From Flaveria trinervia (Eukaryota; Streptophyta; Magnoliopsida; Asterales; Asteraceae): a stretch of 64,000 nt of DNA. Position 1 is the first letter of the stretch. The number at the start of each line of letters is the position of its first letter. The stretch covers positions 34,483,851 through 34,547,850 of the forward strand of contig CM046453.1 in NCBI GenBank assembly GCA_025506515.1, written 5' to 3'. Under the pieces are notes generated by a model. It was not told the DNA's origin. It saw only the letters and a list, made by a program, of their open reading frames with translations, and did not search any database. Of this stretch, positions 53,485 through 64,000 are shown piece by piece. Both the position numbers and the translations under genes were made by a program.

Positions 53485-56400
53485 TTACTTCCCCATAATG
53501 AGTCTGTATGACTCTCGAACATAGGCCTCAAGGAGAACAACTTGTTCCTCCTTGGAGAGTTCTTCTACTCCTCCTTCGAAGAAGAACTCTGGACCATAGT
53601 TCTCAGATAAGTACTTCATGGTCCTGCCATTTTTCAGCTCCACTGTAGTTACCTCCCTATAGACAATTCATCAGGATGGGTGCCTTCAAGGAGTAACTGG
53701 AGCTCATTCTTCTGGATGTCTTCAAGTTTTTTATATAACAACCCTTTTAATCATCTTGTTTCTAGTAAGGCTTGAGGGTCATCTTTGCTTGATGAGCTTT
53801 CTTGAATTCATCAATGATTTCCCAGGTGTGACTACAATGGCCAACATGATGGTAGAATCTATTGTTTTTCTAACCTGGCCATTGTATCTGTGTGGAATAG
53901 TTCTTTTATGGATTCTAGAACTCACCCTGGGGTCTGGCCATACTCTCACTCTCTCCTTCTGATACTGAAAAGTGTGCCTGAGAGTGTACAGCCTCTGAGC
54001 ATGCCCTTTCATGGCTTGAATAGATGATGACTGAGGAAATTCCTTGTCAACCATCTTCAGTAGTTGCTCATCATGCTGTTTCTGCTGTTCTTCATCTTCT
54101 ATCTTGACTCTGACCATTTCCCTTTGAGAGTCAGGTGTGATCATGGGTTGACTTCTGGGTTTTGGTAGCTTTAGAACAACAGAGAGTGGCAGACTATCAT
54201 CTTCATCCTCTTCTTCTTCTTCTTCTTCCATCCTCAGCACCCTTCTCCTCCTTCTAGGTGCATCACTGGATGATGGTTGGGTTGGTAAGGGAATTGGTTT
54301 TGAAGAAAGAGGATGTTTGGACTTTAGCTTAGAGATTGGTTTGGAGATTTGAGGGGTAGGCTGTGTTTGAGTGGGTGGAAGGGAAGGTTGATCCAGCATC
54401 TTTGTAGTAAGTTTCGCCTTTGTAAGTTTAGCCATTTCCAACCTTTTACCAGCCCCAGCCTCATCAAGGGCTTCAACAATAATCCCCTTGTGGAATTGCT
54501 CAGACAGACAGATTCTGGTGGCTATAGCCAGAATCCTGTCCCTGGTCCACGCGCGAATCTCCAATAAAGATCTTCCTAAGTATTTTGCAATGAAGCGTAT
54601 CATGATCTCCAATCTCTCTTTTTCATGAGCATCATACCCAGCCCATTGGGTTTGAATTTCTTGCACTTCCAACCTTCTGATCTCACTATCCAATGTGGCT
54701 GTATCAAACCCTTCCCTGAAGAGTTGTTCAATATTTTATCCATGGATCAGCTGTGTGTAGTATCAGCTTCTTTTACCAGCTCTTCCAAGGATTTGTCTTC
54801 AGCAGTATGATCATCAGCACTTTTCTTTCGCTTGTAAGTGAGCAGGGTGCTTTTCTTTCTCCTCCTCTTGGGCTTGCTTCTCTTCCTTCTCTTCCTCTGT
54901 TCTTTTCCTCTTCTTTTCTTTCACTGCAGTACTCTCCCCCTTTTTGGATGCATTGGAGGAAGGGGTTTGAACCGCAGAAAGTGTCTTGTGCACAGCAGCA
55001 TCAATCAAGGTTGTAAAGTTGAGGAAAGCCTCTCATCAATGGCTTTAGTCACAATATCAGTGATTATGGGTGTGATGAGAGGGAGGGAATTTTGAAGTAC
55101 AGCACCTATTTGCTCAGGAGGGTTCTGTTCCTGAGAAATAGGGCCTGAAGCAGAGGCAGGTGGTTGAGTTTGGAGTGGCTCAGTGTTTGGGGAACCTTCA
55201 ACTGAAGGTGCCATTTGTGGGTTGGTGGAGGCAGATGGTCTTTCTCCTTGTGAGAGTTGGTCAAGTAGGTTTTGCAGCCTACTGACTTCTCTTCAAGGAT
55301 TGTGTTCTGGGCAAGAACATCGTAGAAAAAGCCCAGGTCATCATCAGCCGAAGCTGAATCATCTGACCTCCTGCTTGGAGCAGGATTTACATGCACTGGG
55401 TGTAGACCAGTTGTTGCATGTGCCCCTTTTGCTTGGTACTGGGGACTTCCAACCTCAGGACAATGTCCATCATCAGCTGTTGCCTCTAGTGAGGTCTTAG
55501 CAATGTTAGCAGCCTCATTCTGATCATGTGCTGATTCAGAAGAGGTGGCAGCCTCACTAGATATTCTAATCTCCTTATCTACACCAGGAGATAGAAGTGG
55601 TAAACCCCTGTGTTGTGGGTTCTCAATTGCACTGTGTTCCTCCCCTTAATGGTAGAGGTGTTCCCAGTAGTAAGTGGTTTCTTGGGAGGGGGTGAGGAGT
55701 GCAGTTGAGTCAGCACTTGTGCAACTATTAAAGTTGGGCTGTGAGGGGCGGTTGTATGGGGTGAAGGGATAGAAGCAGTGTGCACCTGGGGAGGTTGGTG
55801 CTCTTCAATGGCAATACCCTCAAGTGAGGAAGATCCCAGATGTGTAGGTACCCCTTGTGTGGTTGCTGCAGGCTCCTGTTGAGAGGAATCCTGAGCGGCT
55901 ATGGCTGGAAGAGTCCTTATATCCACTAGGGGGTTTGGACCAGTGGATATCTCCTGCGTTTGTATTGCAGGGGCATCCTCAGGGGACTCAATTCCCGAGT
56001 AGCCATTTTGGGTTTCTTTTTGGTGGGTTTGGTGGGGACTTTTGATTTGGAGGTGGTGGCTGTGGGTTCCAGCTGCGTGGGTTTGCGCAGCTTGGCAGCC
56101 AATTTGAGTGTCTGGTCAGAGTTGTGTCGGGAGTATACTTCCGGCAGAACAGCCGTAGCGGGGACTCCCAAGCCAACAAGTCCCTCAGCATTAAGCTGGT
56201 TTGTAATGATGACCATTAGAACCGTGGATATAGTATCCAACGGTTAGCAGTTAGTTTTTGAGCCATATCCTTGAGCTCCGAAAATATTATTTCTGAAAAG
56301 TTTAACGGTTGTTGCTCAAGAATAGAATACATTACCTGCTGCCACTTTGTCGACATTTGATCCCAAGACGAAGTCTTAGGAGCCAAACATACATTCACCA

Positions 56401-56817
56401 TGTGAAAAATTAGGCGTTCGGCGTCATGGAAGTGTTTCTTCATGATAGTGGAGGCACTGAGTTTGCCTTCATATCCATGTGGGCAAAGGATAGATCTGTG
56501 GTGCCCTTGGGATATCCAGCAGGAGAAATAGCATCATCCAGAGAAAGAATTTGGTGGATTATTGCAGGAGTGATGACCACTTCTTTGTTGTTAACGACCG
56601 ACTGGAGAGATGGTGTGTTGTTCTCCCCAGTGGTAATAGTAACGTTCATCCAACACTGTTGGAGGGATTCGGCATGTAGTATGGGATTCAGAAGAAATGC
56701 CGTTTTGTATTGGGACCGAACCACAAGATCGATAGCAGTATCGAACTTAGCCCAGACAGGCGATTTAGTAAGGTAGGCAACACAGTTGTGTCGCGGTTTA
56801 ATTTGCATGGACGCCAT
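53485..56817 (-). pseudogene. Accessory gene of the C-family Copia element, C4 copy
   Basis: Starts MASMQIKPRHNC at 56817. Frames in order: 56817-56440, 56443-56216 (HFHDAERLIFHMVNVCLAPK) and 56240-55926 (N-terminal part); 55926-55579 and 55396-55106 (linker, DDLGFFYDVLAQNT); 55214-55005 and 55008-54814 (KEKKRKR); 54693-53779 (304 codons: helical block EKERLEIMIRFIAKYLGRS, RRRRR, Glu-rich run, RVRVWPDPRV); then the C-terminal block to the stop at 53485-53487. At least seven small indels break it. Length and domain order equal those of C1 and C2. Function is unknown. Confidence 0.8.
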
Positions 56818-57586
56818 TGAGAAGAGAGAAGTTTTGGAGAGGAACGTTAGGTTTGAAGAAGATGAAGCTTTGAAGGAGTAGGTCAGGGATATTTATAGGG
56901 TACGGGTAAGAAAACGACTGAAGGATGTGGTGTTAGTCATCAGTAGTTTTAAACGACTGTTGACATGGTATTATCCTTTCAGACGTTGAAACAGCTGAAG
57001 TCGTGGTGTTAGGCATCAGAATTTAGAAAACTACTGAAGACCGTGGTTTTGACTTCAGATGATTGAAACAACTGAGGACTTGGTGTTTGTCATCAGTAGT
57101 TGTGAAACTACTGAAGACAGTGGTTTTAGTCATCAGCTGTTGTAAACAACTGAAGACTTGGTATTAGTCATCGGTAGTTATAAAAACTACTGAAGACATG
57201 GTTTTGCTTCAGTTGTTTAGAATGAAACAGCAGTTGTTGAAACAACTAAAGAGAAAGTTCTCTTCAGTAGTTGTCGTCAATTCATAGCCTTTCAGCTGTT
57301 TCATGCTGTCCTCAACACTTACTCATCAGACTTTGCATCAGATTTCCAGGTGTTTCATAGGACATCAGTACTTATCTGTTTATACTAATTTCAGTAGTTG
57401 TAACTACATCAGTAGTTTGAACTACATCAGTAGTTTGGAACAGATAAAGTACTTCAGTACTTGTGAGGTATTTAGCCATCAGTAGTTATAAAAACTACTG
57501 AAGGGAAAAGGACTCATCAGTACTTATATGTGACATGGTACCAATGATCATCAGTAATTACTACTGAAATCATCAGTAGTTGTCAC
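56818..57586 (-). promoter_or_regulatory. C4 spacer and internal promoter of the accessory gene
   Basis: TATAAATA (56890-56897, minus) lies 73 bp before the ATG. Upstream in element sense, units of CAGTAGTT..AACTACTG and CAGCTGTT..AACAACTG continue to the RNase H stop. No ORF is recognised. Confidence 0.7.
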
Positions 57587-59365
57587 TTATTCTAGCTGCA
57601 GCATACCAAGCCTTAACACAAGGTTTTGGAAAGTAGAACTATCCAAAGGCTTAGTAAAAATATCTGCAAGCTCATCAGCACTAGGCACAAACTTAGGATC
57701 AATCAGACCTTTTTCAAAACAATCCTGAATAAAATGATGTCTCATCTCTATATGTTTGGTCCTAGAGTGCTGGACTGGATTTTTGACAATACACAGAGTT
57801 GAAGCACTATCTATTAACAATGGAGTCTTAGTCTCTGTAATGCCATAATCCAGAAGTTGGTTCTGAAGCCAGAGTACCTGAGAGGTGCAACTTGCAGCAG
57901 CAATGTACTCGGCCTCAGCAGTTGATGTAGCAACAGATGTTTGTTTCTTACTCTGCCAAGAAATCAAACAGTTGCCTAGGAATTGACAACCACCAGAAGT
58001 TGACTTTCTAGTTAACTTGCACCCTGCATAGTCACTATCTGAAAAAGCAACTAATTTGCAAGAGTGTGTACCTTGCAAATATCTAAAGATTCTCTTGACT
58101 GCAATCAAATGAGACTCTTTAGGAGCAGCCTGAAATCTAGCACAAACACATGTAGCAACATAATATCTGGTCTAGAAGCTGTTAGATACATCAAGGACCC
58201 AATCATACATCTGTAAAGCGTTTCATCAACAGCTTTACCTTTCTGATCAGCATCCAGTTGTGTGGTGTTGCACAGGGAGTAGAACAGGGCTTATAGTTTT
58301 GTAAATCAAACTTATTTAAAAGATCTTTTGTATATTTTGACTGATGAATAAAAGTTCCATCAGCCTTTTGTTTGATTTGCAAGCCTAGAAAGAACTGTAA
58401 TTCTCCCATTGCACTCATTTCAAACCTCTTTTTCATTAATGTTGTAAAATCATCACACAACTGGGGATCAGAGGATGCAAAAATAATATCATCAACATAA
58501 ATCTGAACAAGTAGCTTATGCTGATCCACCTTCTTATAAACAAAGTTTTATCAATGGAGCCTCTAGTGAAATTATTCTTAAGAAGAAAAGTAGAGAGTGT
58601 CTCATACCAGGCTCTAGGAGCTTGTTTCAACCCATAAAGAGCCTTATCAAGTTTGTACACCCATTCAGGATGTTTATTATCCTCAAAGCCTGGTGGTTGA
58701 CACACATAAACTTCTTCCTTTATTTTACAATATAAAAATGCACTTTTATCATCCATTTGAAAAACTTTAAGATTGTGGAATGCAGCATAGGCTAAGAACA
58801 ATCTGATTGCCTCTAGCTGGCTACAGGGGCAAAGGTTTCATCATAGTCATACCTATTTTGTGAAAACCCCTGTACAACCAGTCTAGCCTTGTTCTTAACA
58901 ATAAGCCCATTTTCATCGGTTTTATTCCTAAACACCCATTTAGTGCCTATTGCACACTTACCTGGGGGAAGAGGAACAAGTTCCCACACTTGCTGTTTCT
59001 TGAACTGAAGTAGCTCAAGCTGCATGGCTTCAACCCATCCATTGTCTCTCAAAGCAACATGGTAGTTCTTTGCTCTAGCTGACTGATGAAGAGAGCATAG
59101 AAGCAGAAGTTAGACAATTGACTTCTGGTTGAAACACCAGCATTGATTCACCAATAATCTGAGTCATGGAGTGATTCTTCAGTTCTTGATAAACAATGAG
59201 ATCAGTGCAAGTGTTTGTAGAACCTTCAGCAGCAGCAAAGTTGATGTAGACTCTTGAAACAAGAATTTGATGGTAACTCAAAAGATGCAGAGGAAACAGA
59301 GATCTCATCAGCATTTGTTGTGGATGAACTGCTGAAGCTACAGGAACATCAAGTTTAGCAGACAC
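57587..59365 (-). pseudogene. pol: C4 pol: reverse transcriptase and RNase H
   Basis: In element order: 59052-58813 (NGWVEAMQLELLQFKKQQ), 58801-58436 (RT palm, LYGLKQAPRAWYETL), 58529-58203 (IYVDDIIFASSDPQ with catalytic YVDD, MGELQFFLGLQIKQKADG), and 58108-57587 (173 codons, SDSDYAGCKLTRKST, STAEAEYIAAASC, IDSASTLCIVKNP, KHIEMRHHFIQDC). The RNase H frame is open to its stop at 57587-57589. Several single-base losses separate the RT pieces. The linker to integrase is at about 59365-59075. Confidence 0.85.
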
Positions 59366-60600
59366 AGGCGTTGGTCACTAACTTGAAGAGGTGAGTATTG
59401 ATATTATCATCATCATCATCAATACCACCAGGTGGAAGACATGCTGCAGAAGATGATTGAGCCACAGGATCTGCAACAGCTGGAGGTTGATAAGGAACAT
59501 ATTGCAGTATGTCCAAATCAAACAACTCCACAGGGTTTTGTGGAATCTTGTCCAAAGGAGATTCATTAAACTTCACATGCAGAGTCTCTTCAACTATCTT
59601 TGTTCTGCAGTTGAAGACTCTGTATGCCTTGCAAGTAGATGAATAACCAACAAAATACCCAGCATCCACCTTAGGATCAAATTTTGGAGTTGATCCTTTG
59701 TGTTGAGAATAAAACAGGGACATCCAAATGCTTTGAAAAATGAAATCAAAGGAGCCAAATGATGGAGAACTTCATATGGAGTCTTCATCAACCTCTGATG
59801 TACTAGAACTCTATTCTGCACATAGCAAGTTGTGTGACAGCTTCAGCCAAAAGGTCAGTGGCAAACCAGAGTCAGCCAACATAGACCTTGCAGCTTCAAT
59901 GAGGGTCCTGTTCTTTCTCTCCACTACTCCATTTTGTTCTGGGTCCTTGGGATGCTAAACTGCCTTTTGATTCCCTTTGAGAGATAGAATTCATCAAGTG
60001 TATGATTCCTGAATTCAGTTTCATTATCACTCCTGATACACTTGACTGGAAGGGAATACTGCTTCTCAATATACAACACAAAGTTAATAACTTTCTGAGC
60101 AACCTCATCCTTTGAATGTAGAAAGAAAGTCCATACAAATGGAGTAATCATCCACAATTACCAGACAGTATTTCTTCTTGGCCATGCTCATCACTCTCAC
60201 AGGACCAAAGAGATCCATATGCAGTAATTGCAAGCAGGCAGTGGACTTAGGTTCTTCAATAGGAGGGAATGAGACTTTGTGCTGTTTTCCTTTAACAAGC
60301 AGTGCAGTTTCATCACAGTGGAACTCCTTTATTGGTAAGCCTCTGACTAAACTATTATGGATAAGCTGATTCATGTTTTTGAAATTAACATGACCAAGCC
60401 TTCTGTGCCATAGTTTAGATTCTTGAGAAGAGGCTTTGGAAAATAGGCAAGGATTGCCTTTGAGATCTATTTTCTTGGAAAGATCTAAGGCATACACTCT
60501 TCCTGTCCTGTTGGCTCTCAAGAGAGTGTGTTCATCCAACACCTTGTCAATCAAATGCAAAACTTTGGATGACAGAATCCTACAGTTCTGATGGTGAAAA
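59355..60600 (-). pseudogene. pol: C4 pol: GAG-pre-integrase and integrase
   Basis: 60560-60105 carries LWHRRLGHVNFKNMNQLIHN and HMDLFGPVRVM (first catalytic Asp). 60157-59924 carries the second Asp region (IRSDNETEF, with Gly to Glu). 59938-59830 and 59821-59594 continue the core and RVLVHQRLMKTPYEVLHHLA, and 59723-59355 the integrase C-terminal region and acidic linker. The N-G-T to N-E-T change next to the catalytic Asp, plus shifts near 60130 and 59940, indicate loss of function. Confidence 0.83.
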
Positions 60601-60636
60601 GAGCAACATGGCCTTTATCACACATTTGACTGACAC

Positions 60637-60876
60637 TCAATAGATGTACTTGAGATTTTCCACATGATTAACATCATCAAATTTGATTTCTCCATTGGAG
60701 ACAAAGCCTTTACCAATGATGTAACCCCTAGCATCATTGCCAAAAGAAACAAATCCCTTCTTTCCTTGAGAGTAGTCATGAAGAAGAGAGCTGTTCCCAG
60801 TCATGTGCATAGATCCCCCACTGTCTACATACCAGATGCTACTTTGGCATGTTGGAGACCCTGCAAAAATAAACAA
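60637..60876 (-). pseudogene. pol: C4 pol: aspartic protease
   Basis: SIWYVDSGGSMHMTG shows the active site, followed by GKKGFVSFGNDARGYIIGKG and a C-terminal part that is lost by a shift near 60645. It is nearly identical to the start of the C2 18292-19812 frame. Confidence 0.83.
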
Positions 60877-60949
60877 TCAGTTAGTTTTGGAGACCCAAAC
60901 CTTTTTGGTTTTGGGCCTGGTCTCATCAATAGATGGTAAACTAACAGGT

Positions 60950-62049
60950 TTATTTGAAACAAACGGCCTGAGAGGAAGAAGATGGTGAAGAAGAGGAATC
61001 CTTTGGCTTGGATCTCCTTTTCTGTGGTTTCAACATAGGAGCATCTAGTTGGTTAACTCTACCCAACAGATGTTGAACCATCATGACCAGCTGTGTCTGA
61101 TTTTGTGATAAAGCTTTCAGCTCATCAGACACATTGCCAGTGGAGTTTGATAAGTTCCTATGTTGCACCTTCTTCTTCTGAGCACTCTCAGTTGTCACCT
61201 GTTTAACCCCTTCCTTTTTGGATTTCTTTGAGGACTTAAGGGTTACAGGATTTGATGTTGCTGATACAAATGTGGTCTCAAACTCAGTTTCATTTTTACC
61301 ATTTTCTCTTTAATTTCTTCTTTTTGTTTGAGTTTGGAACCCCTTTTGTACCAACAATCATCTGTAAGATGATTGAACAAACCACATACTTCACATGGTT
61401 TCTTCTTCATCTTAGGTTGATCATCAACTAAAGAGGGTGAAGCAACTGGAGACTTGCTCTTCAATGCTTTGGGAACATTGTTTGCTTTCTTGACTGCCTC
61501 TTTAGTAGTCTTCAAAACTTTCTACTGACAGTTTCTTCTCTTCAGTACTGACAGCAGTTGGAGTTTGAACTTTAGGTGTTAAATTCTGCTCTCTAATCCT
61601 TCAGGACTTTCAGAATTAACTCCCGAGTTGATCACCTCATTGATAATGTGAGTGTCAGCATTTGAACCATCAACATCAGCTGATAGGTTCAGAGAGGGCT
61701 TGATGCTGACTGCTACTTCTGATTGTGATGTATCAGAAAGTAGATCACATGAAGAGATGGATTGGTTATCACTCTCACCATCAGATTCCACCTCTGCTCT
61801 TGGAGTAAAATCTGTAGGTGGAGCAGTGTGATTGTAACCAATGCCAAACTTCACATTGGAAGCAGATTGCTTACTAAGAAGCATTTCAAAACCTTTGCAT
61901 GATTGTACCCATCTATCACACTCTACCTGGGTAACTGCAAGGGTTTCTTTGAGATCTTTATACTTCTCTAGAAGTATCTCTTCCCTAGCCTTATCATCAG
62001 TAATTTGGCATTTCAGTTTGTAAATCTCATCATTTTTATCACTAAGCAT
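60950..62049 (-). pseudogene. C4 gag-protease linker: coiled coil and second zinc knuckle
   Basis: 62049-61579 encodes a Lys/Glu-rich coiled-coil candidate (MLSDKNDEIYKLKCQITDDK) and an acidic Ser-rich tail. 61515-61243 carries a complete second knuckle CEVCGLFNHLTDDC followed by WYKRG. 61198-60950 carries VMMVQHLLGRVNQLDAP and a Ser/Lys-rich end. The first knuckle is about 1.3 kb upstream in Gag. The extra knuckle is intact here and degraded in C3. Confidence 0.75.
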
Positions 62050-62113
62050 AGACTCAAATTCAGCTTTGTTTTGGAAATTATTTGTTCTAGCTCAATGTTC
62101 TTGTTGATTAAAG

Positions 62114-63696
62114 CTACATTGCTTCTCTAATAGATGCAAATGCTGCTATACATGTGTCAGAACATAATTTGGCTTTTGCCTCAGAGGATACCTGTGATAC
62201 CTTTGGTGTAGAGGCATTAGAGGATGAAGTATCAGCAGAATCCAAAGCCATAAGAGCTAGATTTCCAAATGGACTGTCACCACCGTGTTGACCAACACCT
62301 GAGAACAGTTGTTCATGACCAGACATGTCATCTGGTAAACTGCTCCAGTCAACAAATCCTGGGGTGAAGAAGCTGTGTTGTTGAGGTTGAGTTTGTTGAT
62401 GAGATTGGGAAGGCTGTGGTTCAGGCAATGCTTATGGTTGTTGTGCAATTGGAGCTTGAACAGAATTTGGTTGAGGCACATAATAGCAGGGATAAGGATA
62501 TGACATTTGACCCTGGGGAACAAAATATGCAGGAGATCTAGGGTGTGAATAAGACCAGAACAGCAGATTGTTGCCCACTGTTTTGTGGACTAGTACTAGG
62601 AAAAGTCAAAGGGTGCAGAGAGTTAGATCCAGTTGATCTACACTCTCTTGCAAAGTGTCCTAGCCTTTGGCATTTGTGACACCTCAACTTACTCTTGTCA
62701 AAACCAACTTGGTTTTGCCAGAGAGTCCAGGAAATTTCCTGCCAGTTCTCTTGTAGAACTTCTGAAATCTGATATTAATCAGTGCCATCTGGCTCAGAAT
62801 ATCCATCTCTTCTAGATCATCATCAGCAATTCCTTTCAGATCATCCATGATGAAGCATAAATTGTCACTATTACTGCCAGAATGACTCTCAATACCAACA
62901 AATGCATGATCAGAACTATTGAAGAGAAATCTATATGCTCATCATAATTGCTTTCAGATGCAGCATATTCTGACTCATGACCAACCTAGGCAGTATTGCC
63001 TAGTACAAAGTCATCAGTGAGCTTTCCTGATGAGGACAGTTCCTTCTGCTCTATCTCTCTTCAAATGTAAGCAGTTTACCATGAAGTTGGGTGAGAGATA
63101 GGCCTTCTAGATTTGCACTGGAGCGTAGGACAATAGTGTATGGTCCATCTCTCAGGCAGTGATCTGAGGAATCTGTTGTTCATCTGGCTATTGGTGTATT
63201 CCTGTTTCACCATTTTCAGCTCAGATATCAAGCAGGAAAAGCTCTCAAACTGTTGAGTCAGTGTCTCACCCTTTCTATGAGAGAATGTCTTATATTGTTG
63301 GGCAAGGATTCTTCTATTGTTTGCTAAGACCTCATCAGTGCCACCGAATTGTTCCTTCAGGGCATTCCAGAGATCATGAGCAGTTTCATGATGCATAAGC
63401 CTGAATAGATTTCATTAGGCAGTGCCATGGCCAGAATTCCATGGGCTTTAGCATCAATCTCAAATAGTTTCCGATCTTCATCAGAGTATTGTTCCTTCTT
63501 CTTCGGAACCATTTGATTGGTTTCCGGATTGTTCACCATAGGCTTATGTGGTCCATGTACCACAGATGTCCAACAACCTGAACTGTAACAGACAGGTGAT
63601 GAAGCATTCTTCGTTGCCATATGTTATACTCGATCCTAACCAGCATCGGAGGCTTGGTTGAGGAACGGTATTGTGAGGGTCATTAGAAGGAGTCGT
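62114..63696 (-). pseudogene. gag: C4 Gag with CCHC zinc knuckle
   Basis: The position equivalent to the C3 start codon reads ACG (63694-63696) instead of ATG. Frames 63620-63357 (LFEIDAKAHGILAMALPNEI) and 63396-63076 (HETAHDLWNALKEQFGG) give the capsid part. The knuckle CHKCQRLGHFAREC is encoded at about 62640-62690. 62428-62114 gives the Pro/Gln-rich tail with FGNLALMALDSAD. Frames are shifted at about 63600, 63380, 63080 and 62500. Confidence 0.82.
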
Positions 63697-63908
63697 CTCT
63701 CGGATTCAATCAAATTCGGTTAAGCTTAAAACAGATTTAGAACAAAAACGCAACAACCAATTGAACCAGAAGATCTCAAAATAAATGAACGAAAGCGGCA
63801 GAAATTCAATAATCTATAACCGTTCTTGCAAATGCGCTAATTCAATCAAACACAGATATCAATTAGCAGTTTCAATGATCAATTGTTAGATCGATCAATG
63901 ATTACCCT

Positions 63909-63920
63909 GCTCTGATACCA
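63909..63920 (-). other. C4 primer binding site (tRNA-iMet type)
   Basis: The element strand reads TGGTATCAGAGC, two bases inside the 5' LTR, identical to C3. Confidence 0.9.
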
Positions 63921-63922
63921 CT

Positions 63923-64000
63923 TGTTAGGATCAGTGATCAAGTTTGATTGATTGAAGAGTATTACAGCGGAATTCAAACAATGAATTAGTCGATTCACAA
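63923..64000 (-). repeat. C4 5' LTR, first 78 bp only
   Basis: TGTTAGGATCAGTGATCAAG and onward matches 52369-52446 of the C4 3' LTR with a few changes. The rest lies outside the window. Confidence 0.9.

Larger units (their letters stand above)
52369..64000 (-). mobile_element. C4: C-family Copia element, cut by the right window edge
   Basis: The 3' LTR (52369-53268), polypurine tract, accessory gene, RT-RH, IN, PR, gag, PBS and first 78 bp of the 5' LTR (63923-64000) are present, all on the minus strand. The left flank GAGTG (52364-52368) is the expected target duplication; its partner should lie beyond 64000. Sequence is close to C1 and C2. Nearly every gene has frameshifts. It is the only copy besides C3 in which the 5' half (gag, linker with second knuckle) can be read. 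Confidence 0.92.

Noticed and set aside
1..64000. Endogenous plant pararetrovirus
   Set aside because: All pol regions are accompanied by integrase, LTRs, PBS, polypurine tracts and 5-bp target duplications, which fit LTR retrotransposons. No movement-protein or coat-protein features were seen.

Overview
This window is plant nuclear DNA made almost entirely of nested LTR retrotransposons. I found no host gene, rRNA, tRNA or CRISPR array. PBS sequences complementary to plant initiator-tRNA-Met, Copia-type pol order (PR-IN-RT-RH) and a Gypsy element with RT-RH-IN order point to a eudicot. The large extra gene after pol in one Copia family looks like genes I associate with sirevirus-like elements of Asteraceae. 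That family placement is an inference.

Layout. The oldest layer is one Gypsy element, G1 (+ strand), whose ends lie outside the window. Its 5' LTR survives as pieces at 1-194, 1340-1641 and 17675-17899. Its leader and gag-pol run 26886-31370, the integrase tail 43606-43962, and the 3' LTR 43963-45336 plus 52337-52368. Into G1 were inserted S1 (solo LTR, 195-1339, TSD ACGAA), B1 (Copia, - strand, 1642-17674, TSD AATTG), C2 (5'-truncated Copia, + strand, about 17895-26885, no TSD), C3 (complete Copia, + strand, 31371-43605, TSD CATTT), A1 (Copia, + strand, 45337-52336, TSD AATGT) and C4 (Copia, - strand, 52369 to beyond 64000). C1 (- strand, 4930-10331, TSD ATTTT) sits inside the RT gene of B1. 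The TG...CA ends and 5-bp duplications were read directly.

The C family is the most interesting part. Four copies (C1-C4) share a gene of about 1,100 codons between pol and the 3' LTR. In every copy a spacer rich in CAGTAGTT/AACTACTG dyads, the same repeats that fill the LTR U3, is followed by TATAAATA 64-80 bp upstream of the ATG, so the gene probably has its own promoter. The gene ends about 20 bp before a conserved 31-nt stem-loop. An inverted repeat then brackets the polypurine tract and the start of the 3' LTR. C1 has lost all of gag and pol and now joins U3 repeats directly to this internal promoter and gene.

Almost every coding region is broken by frameshifts, stops or deletions, so most genes are reported as pseudogenes. 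The longest open frames are the accessory ORF of C1 (677 aa), the PR-IN frame of C2 (506 aa) and the N-terminal accessory ORF of C3 (503 aa). Other structural features are a ~330-bp minisatellite in the G1 LTR, inverted complementary motifs at the two ends of B1, a degenerate zinc-knuckle array in B1, and three identical 23-bp repeats in the A1 leader.
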